DNA of 5,753 nucleotides from an uncultured Devosia sp. (GTDB lineage: Bacteria; Pseudomonadota; Alphaproteobacteria; Rhizobiales; Devosiaceae), in contig CAMLKN010000152.1 in the NCBI GenBank assembly GCA_946480655.1, positions 1 to 5,753 on the forward strand, written 5' to 3'. The notes under the pieces are model-generated. The model worked only from the letters and a program-made list of their open reading frames with translations, was not told where the DNA came from and made no database searches. Below are positions 1-5,726 of this stretch, piece by piece. Made by a program: the position numbers and the translations under genes. The stretch's first letter is position 1. Every line of letters begins with the position of its first letter.

Positions 1-874
1 TGCCCTGCAGGAACTGCATGTCGTCGATCAGCAGCAGGTCGACCCGGCGCAGCCATTCCTTGAAGCCGAGCGCGCTCTGGCGCTGCACGGCGGTCATGAA
101 ATGATACATGAAGTGGTCTGCGGTCAGGTAGACGATGTTCTTGGACGGGTCGGCCTGGCTCACCGCATGGGCAATGCCATTGAGCAGGTGCGACTTGCCC
201 AGGCCCACGGTCGAATGGATGAAGACCGGATTGAAGGTGACGGCATTGTTGATGGCGGCGCTGGCGATCTGCTTGGCGACGCCGAAGGCCATTTCATTGG
301 CACTGCCGGCCACGAAAGTATCGAAGGTCATGCGCGGGTCGATGGCGCTGCCATTGAGCGCATCGCCGCCCTTGATGGCGTCGCGCACCAGGCGCGGGGC
401 AGCCGGAGCGGGCGTGGCGGCGGGGGCGGCGGCAGTCGGCTCGGCCGGGGTCTCCGGCGCGATTTCGGCGACCGGCGCGAGGCGCGGACGGGCCTGGCCG
501 TTCACCCGCATCGTCACCTGCAGGCGGGCCGCCTCGGCAATGTCGTTGCGGAAGGCTTCGACAATGCGATCGGCATAGTTGGACTGAACCCAGGAGCACA
601 GGAAGCGCGTCGGCGCACTCAGGTGCACGAGGTCGTCGACAATCTCTTCAAGCTCGAGACGGGCGAACCAGGACGTAAACACATCCTCGCCGACGGCGGC
701 CTTCAAGCGGGCACGCACCCGCGCCCAGAGGTCACGGTAGTCGTTGGAGGAAATGTCGGTGCTGATCATGACAGGAGTGCCGCCTTGGGTGGAAGTGGTG
801 GGGGAGGGGGAATTGGCATTGGCCCAATCATCCCGTCCCGCGGTCGCCTGTCGCATCATCGTGTCTAGCCCCAT
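1..874 (-). CDS. dnaA: Chromosomal replication initiator DnaA, N-terminal part (3' end runs off the window)
   Basis: DnaA is the AAA+ ATPase that binds DnaA boxes and melts the origin. The first 291 codons are present. Domain I (about residues 44-115) has the usual helix around W50 and the F66-T-S-W69-F pair. An Ala/Pro-rich linker follows (about 130-170), then domain III from about T183. Walker A is V223-G-L-G-K227-S228 and Walker B is L280-L-L-I-D284-D285, followed by M-Q-F. Sensor 1, the arginine finger and the DNA-binding domain IV lie outside the window. The first Gly of the P-loop GxxxxGK[ST] is Ser (S221); I recall the same in rhizobial DnaA. The start is uncertain: ATG 874 has AAGG 9 nt upstream, ATGs at 859 and 856 are nearly as good, and ATG 769 lacks a ribosome site. 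The frame is open upstream to a TAA at 1021-1019. Starting at 874 gives about 45 residues before domain I. Identity is near certain. Confidence 0.95.
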   Translation of the reverse strand, partial: MGLDTMMRQATAGRDDWANANSPSPTTSTQGGTPVMISTDISSNDYRDLWARVRARLKAAVGEDVFTSWFARLELEEIVDDLVHLSAPTRFLCSWVQSNYADRIVEAFRNDIAEAARLQVTMRVNGQARPRLAPVAEIAPETPAEPTAAAPAATPAPAAPRLVRDAIKGGDALNGSAIDPRMTFDTFVAGSANEMAFGVAKQIASAAINNAVTFNPVFIHSTVGLGKSHLLNGIAHAVSQADPSKNIVYLTADHFMYHFMTAVQRQSALGFKEWLRRVDLLLIDDMQFLQG

Positions 875-1604
875 GTGTTTCTGCCTTGGCCGGCCCGCAA
901 TGCCGTCAAGACCCCTGATCTGTTTGTGTGTCCTTCCGGCCCCTGGAGGACCGGTTCTGACGGACACGGCTTCGCCCCTGCACCCGCTCAAGCAGGCGCA
1001 CTTTCCTGTCCGGCGACCTTACCGGCCGCCGCTTCCCTCATGACCTTTCACTTGAACCCGGCCTGCCCCGGCCGATGTCGAATGAACGCTGCCAACTCAA
1101 ATTGACTGGTTGCCCGAGAGCAACCGAACCCAAAAAACTTGGCTGAAATTTCCGGCCCGCAGGACCGGAACTGCCCCAAACCCGACACCCGTCAAGAGTG
1201 TCGACCGTTGGTTCTGGAGGGTCGTTCCACCCCTCTTTTTCCCCGCCGGCCAATGTACATTAGAGGCACGAAATTGGACCCGCAACACGTGAATCGCTGA
1301 AAAAGGGACTTGACTCGCAAACAGGTTTTTCGGGGTTCCCCACTGCTAAAATACACCCCCCGACAAGAGCCTGTGACTCAAGGCAGATTCCAACACTTAG
1401 CGGCCGGGACGCGCTAAGAAATATATTCCTAACGCTGTGCAAGGCCTGGGTTGGTAGGGCGGCCCAGGCTCGGGTCAGGTGCCACTAACGCATTGACGAG
1501 GAACGGGAAAAAAGCAGCTTCACCCTTCGTTCCGGTCTGCCGGAAACTGTCACCCAATAGTCATGTGACAGAACAATGGCGAAAAAGCTTCCCCAACTGC
1601 CATA
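875..1604. other. Long non-coding stretch upstream of dnaA, presumed to hold the dnaA promoter and leader
   Basis: This roughly 730 bp gap lies between dnaA and the rpsT terminator. I found no convincing gene in it: the short open frames on both strands lack recognisable proteins. It is less GC-rich than the genes, with an AATATATT core at 1420-1427. Because rpsT ends in a terminator, dnaA must be transcribed from inside this stretch. The best minus-strand promoter-like pair I see is TTGCGG (1285-1280) and TAATGT (1262-1257) with 17 bp between them, which is weak. Also present are four GANTC motifs (1291-1390), a palindrome AATGTACATT (1252-1261), inverted repeats at 1108-1125, 1150-1170, 1183-1203 and 1444-1469, and a repeated CCGG-type hairpin (934-959 and 1150-1173). 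I saw no DnaA box close to TTATNCACA, so it does not look like the origin. Confidence 0.6.
1444..1469. repeat. Perfect 7 bp inverted repeat with 12 nt spacer
   Basis: The arms are GCCTGGG at 1444-1450 and CCCAGGC at 1463-1469. No T-run follows on either strand, so it is not an obvious terminator. It lies in the gap between the rpsT terminator and dnaA, just upstream (in the dnaA direction) of the AT-rich stretch at 1417-1430. It could be a protein-binding site, an RNA hairpin or chance. Confidence 0.4.
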
Positions 1605-1631
1605 CAACAAAAAGGGCTCCTCGCGGAGCCC
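1605..1631 (-). terminator. Rho-independent terminator of rpsT
   Basis: Read on the minus strand, a perfect 7 bp stem (GGGCTCC at 1631-1625, GGAGCCC at 1620-1614) with a GCGA tetraloop is followed directly by a T-run (TTTTTG, 1613-1608). It begins about 50 nt after the rpsT stop codon and separates rpsT from dnaA. This is the only textbook intrinsic terminator in the window. Confidence 0.9.
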
Positions 1632-1681
1632 AGAATGTAGCAGTTCGGCAGCTTCCGGAAAAGTGCCGCGAGCCGTCCGGA

Positions 1682-1948
1682 TCAGACGGCCAGGGCCTTC
1701 ACGCGGCTGTTGAGGCGCGAGACCTTGCGCGATGCCAGATTGGCATGGACGATGCCCTTGCCGGCAGCGCGGTGGATCTCGGGCTCGGCAGCCTTGAGGG
1801 CGGCGAAGGCGGCAGCGTGATCACCGGCGGTGATCGCTTCCTCGACCTTGCGAATGAACGTGCGCACGCGGCTACGGCGCGACTTGTTGATCGCGGTGCG
1901 GGCAGCAATCTTGCGGGTCGCCTTCTTGGCTGACGGCGTATTGGCCAT
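1682..1948 (-). CDS. rpsT: 30S ribosomal protein S20
   Basis: S20 is a primary 16S rRNA-binding protein of the small subunit. The 88-residue product has the usual family length and a family-typical start, M-A-N-T-P-S-A-K-K, followed by very basic helices (residues 8-36, rich in Arg and Lys). An Ala-rich middle follows, with the conserved A61-A-G-K-G-I-V-H68 turn and a C-terminal helix containing S73-R-K-V-S-R-L-N. The start at 1948 is fixed by that N-terminus and by an AAGAGGA ribosome site (1960-1954) 5 nt upstream; the frame stays open further upstream but without S20 similarity. It has its own promoter (2082-2054) and terminator (1631-1605), so it appears to be a single-gene unit. The leader of about 100 nt can fold. 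S20 is known to control its own synthesis in E. coli, so the leader could serve that purpose, but this is inference. Confidence 0.97.
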   Translation of the reverse strand: MANTPSAKKATRKIAARTAINKSRRSRVRTFIRKVEEAITAGDHAAAFAALKAAEPEIHRAAGKGIVHANLASRKVSRLNSRVKALAV

Positions 1949-2047
1949 TTCGGTCCTCTTGGGTCGTCCAACCGGCAGAACCGCACCGCTTTTGGCGCCG
2001 CAACCTGCCGGGATGAAATGAAAGCGGCGGCACGCTGCCGCCAAGTC
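1949..2047 (-). promoter_or_regulatory. Structured 5' leader of rpsT mRNA
   Basis: From the predicted transcription start near 2047, the leader can form two hairpins. The 5' one has arms GGCGGCA and TGCCGCC (2042-2026) with a 3 nt loop. The second has outer arms CCGGCAG (2011-2005) and CTGCCGG (1978-1972) and an inner helix closing an A-rich loop near 1993-1990. It ends 11 nt before the AAGAGGA ribosome site. A structured leader next to the ribosome site would suit translational control of S20; this is inference from inverted repeats seen by eye. Confidence 0.45.
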
Positions 2048-2053
2048 GGGGGG

Positions 2054-2082
2054 TCTATAGGGGATAGAGTGGGGGTCGTCAA
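2054..2082 (-). promoter_or_regulatory. Sigma-70-type promoter of rpsT
   Basis: On the minus strand, TTGACG (2082-2077) and TATAGA (2059-2054) are separated by exactly 17 bp. The -35 box matches the alphaproteobacterial housekeeping consensus and the -10 box matches TATAAT at five of six positions. Transcription would begin near 2047, about 100 nt before the rpsT start codon. It is the strongest promoter-like sequence in the window, as expected for a ribosomal protein gene. Confidence 0.85.
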
Positions 2083-2140
2083 CTGGATTCGGGGCCGGGT
2101 CGCCCTGTCGAAGCTCTATTCCCTCCATTCCCACGGTGCC

Positions 2141-2216
2141 GTCCTCGGGCTTGACCCGAGGACCAATCACCACGCCAGCAAATGCCCGAGTTGGCCCTCG
2201 GGTCAAGCCCGAGGGC
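2141..2216. repeat. Inverted pair of REP-like palindromes between mutM and rpsT
   Basis: There are two perfect hairpins. The first has GTCCTCGGG (2141-2149), loop CTTGA, and CCCGAGGAC (2155-2163). The second has GCCCTCGGG (2194-2202), loop TCAAG, and CCCGAGGGC (2208-2216). Their 19 bp cores are exact reverse complements, so the element is one palindrome present in two orientations 30 bp apart, like a BIME. The base pair that differs between stems (T-A versus C-G) changes on both sides, which keeps the pairing. I recall similar CCTCGGG-type palindromes scattered between genes in many alphaproteobacteria. It follows the mutM stop and lies upstream of the rpsT promoter, so it may block read-through or protect a 3' end. 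Confidence 0.85.
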
Positions 2217-2237
2217 GGCTCGGCGATTACAGGCGCT

Positions 2238-3122
2238 TCAAGGCGCCTTCTGGCACACCGGGCAATAGAACGTGGACCGCCCCGATTGCACGATCCGTTG
2301 CACCACGCCCTTGCAGAGCGGGGTCGGGCAGGGATCACCTTCCCGGTCATAGACGGCAAAATTGTGCTGGAAATAGCCCGCCCCTTCGACGCTCCTGAAA
2401 TCCCGGATGGTCGAGCCCCCCACCTCGATGGCGGCGGTCAGCACTTCGCGGACGGCAAAGGCGAGGTCTTCCAGCGCCTTTTTCGGCTTTCCGGCCTTGG
2501 TCACCAGCGTCCGCGCCTCGATCGTGGGCAGGATGTGGGCCCGGTGCAGGGCCTCGGCCACATAGATATTGCCCAGGCCCGCCACCACACGCTGGTCGAG
2601 CAGCGCGGCCTTGATCGGCGCCTTCTTGCCGGCAAAAGCCTCCGCCATCTGCCGGGCCGAAAATTCGTTCCCCAGCGGCTCGGGGCCCAATCCTTGGAGA
2701 TAGGGGCTCTGCGCGACATCGTCGTAAAGGTCGATGAAGCCGAAGCGGCGCGGGTCGGCATAGATGAGGTGGCTGTCGCCATGTTTGGGATGGCTGAGCG
2801 ACCAGACCATGTGGTCGTGCTTGGGCTCGGTCCCCGGCTCATAGTAACGCGGCGGCTTGTCGATCCCGTGCTCGGCAAAGCGCCAGGAGCCGGTCATGCC
2901 CAGATGGCTGAGCAGGGTCTTGCCGTCCGACAGGGTGACCAGGAGGTATTTGGCGCGGCGCCCCACATGGGTGACCTCCTGGCCCTCCAATGCGGCCTTG
3001 AGACCCGCCGGGAAGGGAAAGCGCAGATCCTTGCGGTTGAGCCTGACGCTCCTGATGGTGGCGCCCTCAAGCCAGGGCGCCAGGCCGCGCCGCACGGTCT
3101 CCACCTCGGGCAGTTCCGGCAT
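2238..3122 (-). CDS. mutM: Formamidopyrimidine-DNA glycosylase (bifunctional, AP lyase)
   Basis: This base-excision repair enzyme removes 8-oxoguanine and formamidopyrimidines and cleaves the abasic site. The 294-residue product begins M-P2-E3-L-P-E6-V-E; after Met removal P2 is the Schiff-base nucleophile and E3 the catalytic acid. K58 in G-R-R-A-K-Y-L matches the conserved beta-hairpin lysine. The H-L-G-M-T-G motif (73-78), D-P-R-R-F-G (123-128) and G-L-G-N185-I-Y-V are present. The C-terminal zinc finger has C265, C270, C287 and C290, with the Q-S-G-R282-S-T-F-Y hairpin. The first pair is spaced CX4C, not the CX2C of E. coli Fpg. At 294 residues it is a little longer than E. coli Fpg (269). 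The start is fixed by the mature N-terminus and an AAGGAG site (3135-3130) 7 nt upstream. It is divergent from ubiE. The lack of Fpg-unlike features makes an Nei assignment unlikely. Confidence 0.97.
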   Translation of the reverse strand: MPELPEVETVRRGLAPWLEGATIRSVRLNRKDLRFPFPAGLKAALEGQEVTHVGRRAKYLLVTLSDGKTLLSHLGMTGSWRFAEHGIDKPPRYYEPGTEPKHDHMVWSLSHPKHGDSHLIYADPRRFGFIDLYDDVAQSPYLQGLGPEPLGNEFSARQMAEAFAGKKAPIKAALLDQRVVAGLGNIYVAEALHRAHILPTIEARTLVTKAGKPKKALEDLAFAVREVLTAAIEVGGSTIRDFRSVEGAGYFQHNFAVYDREGDPCPTPLCKGVVQRIVQSGRSTFYCPVCQKAP

Positions 3123-3223
3123 GGCAAATCTCCTTCACCCTGTGCGGCTTTGTGCCATGGGCATTTTTCGACGCCTTATATATGGTGCGCCAGAAATTTG
3201 ACGACGCCTAAAGAAGGCCAGCC
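3123..3223. promoter_or_regulatory. Shared divergent promoter region of mutM and ubiE
   Basis: The 101 bp between the two divergent start codons must hold promoters for both genes. An AT-rich block with TTATATATGG lies at 3176-3185 and could supply -10 boxes in both directions. I do not see well-spaced -35 boxes for either. The mutM ribosome site AAGGAG (3135-3130, minus) and the ubiE site AGAAGG (3212-3217, plus) occupy the two ends. Confidence 0.5.
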
Positions 3224-3988
3224 ATGACCCAGTCGAGCGAGACCACCCATTTCGGCGAGCGCATCGTCGCCCTCGAGGACAAGCAGGGTCTGGTCAACAA
3301 GGTGTTCCACGACGTGGCGGACCGCTACGACCTGATGAACGACCTGATGAGCGCAGGTGTTCACCGGCTCTGGAAGGACGCCATGGTCAGCGAACTGGCG
3401 CCGCCCAAGGCCGGTACCAGGCCCTACAAGGTGCTCGACATGGCGGGCGGCACCGGCGATATCGGCGAGCGCATCGTCAATGCCTCGCTTGGCTATGCCG
3501 AGGTCGTCGTCTCCGACATCAATGCGGACATGCTGCGCGTCGGGGCCGAGCGCGCCAGGAGCTGGCGCTATCCGGGCCAGGTGCAGTTCCTCGAGGCCAA
3601 TGCCGAGGACCTGCCCTTCGAGGCCAATAGCTTTGACGCCTATACAATCGCCTTCGGCATCCGCAACGTGCCGCGCGTGCAGAAGGCGCTGGACGAGGCC
3701 CATCGGGTCTTGAAGCGCGGCGGCCGCATTCTCGTCCTCGAATTTTCCCAGGTCGATGTTCCCGGCTTCGACGCGCTCTACCGGGCCTATTCCGACACGG
3801 TGATCCCGCCCATGGGCAAGCTCGTCACCGGCGACGCCCAGCCCTACCAGTATTTCATCGAATCCATCCGCAAGTTCCCCAAGCCGGCCGAGTTCGATGG
3901 CATGCTGGCCCAGGCCGGCTTCAAGCGGGTCAAGCACACCAGCATGACCGGCAATATCGCCACCCTGTTCTCGGGGTGGAAGATTTGA
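3224..3988 (+). CDS. ubiE: Ubiquinone/menaquinone C-methyltransferase UbiE
   Basis: UbiE is the SAM-dependent C-methyltransferase of ubiquinone synthesis (and demethylmenaquinone methylation where menaquinone is made). The 254 residues are close to the usual 250. Seen in order: the family N-terminal signature K26[14 protein letters not shown] around 26-40, with G45-V-H-R-L-W50; the Rossmann SAM motif L71-D-M-A-G-G-T-G-D79; D98 at the end of the second strand, which should bind the ribose; the E-D-L-P-F segment (128-132); F144-G-I-R-N-V149; and the second UbiE signature around R161[13 protein letters not shown]. The C-terminus ends S-G-W-K-I, typical of the family. AGAAGG (3212-3217) lies 6 nt before the ATG. 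ubiB follows 193 bp downstream in the same direction, and the gap is filled mostly by a repeat element. Confidence 0.97.
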   Translation: MTQSSETTHFGERIVALEDKQGLVNKVFHDVADRYDLMNDLMSAGVHRLWKDAMVSELAPPKAGTRPYKVLDMAGGTGDIGERIVNASLGYAEVVVSDINADMLRVGAERARSWRYPGQVQFLEANAEDLPFEANSFDAYTIAFGIRNVPRVQKALDEAHRVLKRGGRILVLEFSQVDVPGFDALYRAYSDTVIPPMGKLVTGDAQPYQYFIESIRKFPKPAEFDGMLAQAGFKRVKHTSMTGNIATLFSGWKI

Positions 3989-4011
3989 TGCAGCGGCAGA
4001 CTCGATGCGAC

Positions 4012-4142
4012 ACCTCCCCCTTGACGGGGGAGGTAGCGGCGCTAGGGCCGAAGGGCCGTAGCAGAGCTAGGTGGGGGTGCTTCGCGCACACCACCCAACG
4101 CGCATCGCCCCCCTCCCCAACCCTCCCCGCAAGGGGGAGGGT
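4012..4142. repeat. Composite palindromic (REP/BIME-like) element between ubiE and ubiB
   Basis: The element is bounded by two perfect hairpins with 9 bp stems and 5 nt loops. The left one is ACCTCCCCC (4012-4020), TTGAC, GGGGGAGGT (4026-4034). The right one is ACCCTCCCC (4120-4128), GCAAG, GGGGAGGGT (4134-4142). Between them is an imperfect palindrome GCTA-G-GGCC/GGCC-G-TAGC (4041-4062) and an imperfect GGTGGGGGTGC/GCACACCACC pair (4071-4095). I recall C-rich/G-rich composite repeats of this kind in many alphaproteobacterial genomes. It occupies about two thirds of the gap, begins 23 bp after the ubiE stop, and has no T-run, so it is not a standard intrinsic terminator. It may stabilise the ubiE 3' end or reduce ubiB expression; that is inference. 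Confidence 0.85.
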
Positions 4143-4181
4143 GCCGCATCGTGCCCATGACTGTTCCGGAGCCCTGTTCCA

Positions 4182-5726
4182 ATGAGTCTCGGCTCCACAC
4201 TTCGCCTCTTCCATGCCGGCTGGGTCCTGGCGCGCGAAGGCGCCTTCTCTGTCCTGCCGGCAGAATCGCTGCCGCCGATGATGAAGGTCGGCATCTCCAT
4301 GGCGCGGCTGGTCGAACGGCGCGCCGTGCGCCGCACCGGCCGCATCGAGCGGCTCAATGCGGCCCTGCACAAGCTGGGCCCGTCTTACGTGAAATTCGGC
4401 CAGACCCTCGCCACCCGCCCCGACATTGTGGGGGTACAGGCCGCGGCCGATCTTTCGGGCCTGCAGGATCGCATGCCGCCTTTCGACCCCAGGCTGGTGC
4501 CGGGCATCCTCGACGCGGCGCTCGGCACCAAGGCGGCCCAGCTGACCGAAATCAGCGAGCCCGTGGCCGCGGCCTCCATCGCCCAGGTCCACAAGGCCAA
4601 ACTCCGGGTGCCGGGCGAGGTCCCGAAAACCGTGGCCATCAAGATGCTGCGCCCCGGCGTCGCCGAGCGCTTCCATGCCGATACCGACAGTCTCTATGCC
4701 GGCGCCCGTCTTGCCGAGACCTTTTCGCCTGCCAGCCGGCGCCTCAAGCCCACCGAAGTCGTGCGCACGCTCGACCATTCCATGCGGCTCGAGCTCGACC
4801 TGCGGCTCGAAGCGGCCGCCATTTCGGAAATGGCCGAGAACATCAAGAACGACGAAGGCTTTGTCATCCCGGAGGTCCATTGGGATCATGTGGCGCAGAA
4901 TGTGCTGACCACGAGCTGGATGCAGGGCATTCCCATCCGCGACCATGCCGCCCTCGACAAGGCCGGCATCGACCGCAAGGCCCTCGCCGCCAAGCTGCTG
5001 CAGAGCTTCTTGCGCCATGCCATTCGCGACGGTTATTTCCACGCCGACATGCATCCGGGCAATCTCTTCGCAGATCCCAGGACCGGCGATGTCATTGCGG
5101 TCGATTTCGGCATCATGGGCCGGATCGGCAAGACGGAGCGGCGGTTCCTCGCCGACATCCTCTATGGCTTCATCACCCGCAACTATCGCCTCGTGGCGCA
5201 GCGCCATTTCGATATCGGCTATGTGCCCGCCCATCAGTCGGTCGATGACTTTACCCTGGCCATCCGCTCGATCGGCGAGCCGCTGCATGGGCGCACCGCC
5301 GCCGATATTTCCATGGCCCGTGTCCTCGGGCAGCTCTTCACCATCACCGATCTCTTCGACATGCAGACGCGGCCCGAACTGGTGCTGCTGCAAAAGTCCA
5401 TGGTGCTGGTGGAGGGCGTGGCGCGCAACCTCGATCCCCACCTCGATATCTGGGCCATATCCGAGCCGGTGGTCAGCGAGTGGCTGCGGCGCGAGGAGGG
5501 CCCGGTTGGGCGGATCGAGGACCTCGTGGGGCATGTCACCCGGCTGGGCGAGGCGGCGGGGCGTGTCCCGACCCTTCTGGCACAGGCCGAACTGGTGATG
5601 GCCGAGCACCGGGCCATGATGCGGCGACCTCCTGACAGGTTGATGCGCGGCATGCTGCTGGCCGTGCTTGCCGCCGCCCTGGCCTTCATCCTGGCTGCAT
5701 TGTGGCGGGTCATTTGGGGCGGTTGA
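4182..5726 (+). CDS. ubiB: Ubiquinone biosynthesis protein UbiB (ABC1/ADCK/UbiB atypical kinase family)
   Basis: UbiB is a membrane-associated protein-kinase-like ATPase needed for ubiquinone synthesis; its direct substrate is not settled. The 514-residue product has the family hallmarks: K71-F-G-Q74 (KxGQ) followed by T-L-A-T-R-P-D, the Ala-rich nucleotide loop A129-A-A-S-I-A-Q-V-H137 that replaces the glycine-rich loop, catalytic K154 in V-A-I-K, the E204-L-D206 motif, the catalytic loop H287-A-D289-M-H-P-G-N294, and the metal-binding D308-F-G310. A hydrophobic segment at about 489-511 near the C-terminus is a likely membrane anchor; it looks like one helix, whereas E. coli UbiB (546 residues) has two. 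The start at 4182 has GGAG (4168-4171) 10 nt upstream and gives a family-like N-terminus. It probably shares a transcript with ubiE, since no promoter is evident between them. In related genomes coaBC usually follows; here only 27 bp remain. Confidence 0.96.
   Translation: MSLGSTLRLFHAGWVLAREGAFSVLPAESLPPMMKVGISMARLVERRAVRRTGRIERLNAALHKLGPSYVKFGQTLATRPDIVGVQAAADLSGLQDRMPPFDPRLVPGILDAALGTKAAQLTEISEPVAAASIAQVHKAKLRVPGEVPKTVAIKMLRPGVAERFHADTDSLYAGARLAETFSPASRRLKPTEVVRTLDHSMRLELDLRLEAAAISEMAENIKNDEGFVIPEVHWDHVAQNVLTTSWMQGIPIRDHAALDKAGIDRKALAAKLLQSFLRHAIRDGYFHADMHPGNLFADPRTGDVIAVDFGIMGRIGKTERRFLADILYGFITRNYRLVAQRHFDIGYVPAHQSVDDFTLAIRSIGEPLHGRTAADISMARVLGQLFTITDLFDMQTRPELVLLQKSMVLVEGVARNLDPHLDIWAISEPVVSEWLRREEGPVGRIEDLVGHVTRLGEAAGRVPTLLAQAELVMAEHRAMMRRPPDRLMRGMLLAVLAAALAFILAALWRVIWGG

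Noticed and set aside
101..868. Long open frame on the plus strand opposite dnaA
   Set aside because: It is antisense to a clearly recognised DnaA reading frame; such long antisense frames are common in GC-rich DNA, and its Gly/Arg/His-rich product has no recognisable domain.
904..909. TTGACG on the minus strand just upstream of dnaA as a -35 box
   Set aside because: The matching -10 position reads AGGCAG and overlaps the presumed ribosome site, so it cannot serve as a dnaA promoter for the start at 874.
1190..1195. TTGACG on the minus strand in the gap as a -35 box of a dnaA promoter
   Set aside because: At 17 bp spacing the -10 would be AGTTCC, a poor match; the hexamer also lies in the loop of the 1183-1203 inverted repeat.
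875..1604. Chromosome origin (oriC) next to dnaA
   Set aside because: I saw no DnaA boxes near TTATNCACA and no long AT-rich unwinding region. In Hyphomicrobiales the origin often lies away from dnaA. A motif search allowing mismatches would settle it.
1451..1933. 160-codon open frame on the plus strand across the rpsT terminator and rpsT
   Set aside because: Most of it is antisense to rpsT and crosses the terminator; no ribosome site or recognisable domain.
2136..3227. 363-codon open frame on the plus strand opposite mutM
   Set aside because: It is antisense to mutM, starts inside the palindromic repeat and has no recognisable protein content.
3176..3937. 253-codon open frame on the minus strand opposite ubiE
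   Set aside because: It is antisense to ubiE, which is unambiguous; codon-position GC bias explains the open frame.
3976..4185. Possible 69-residue small protein between ubiE and ubiB
   Set aside because: The frame is a translation of the composite repeat (PLTGEV... and TLPARGR-type peptides), a pattern I recognise as a common false gene call in alphaproteobacteria; it also overlaps the end of ubiE.
3930..5609. 559-codon open frame on the minus strand opposite ubiB
   Set aside because: It mirrors ubiB, which has all its family motifs. The product is a His/Gly/Leu-rich shadow with no recognisable domain, and its C-terminal part merely translates the repeat element.
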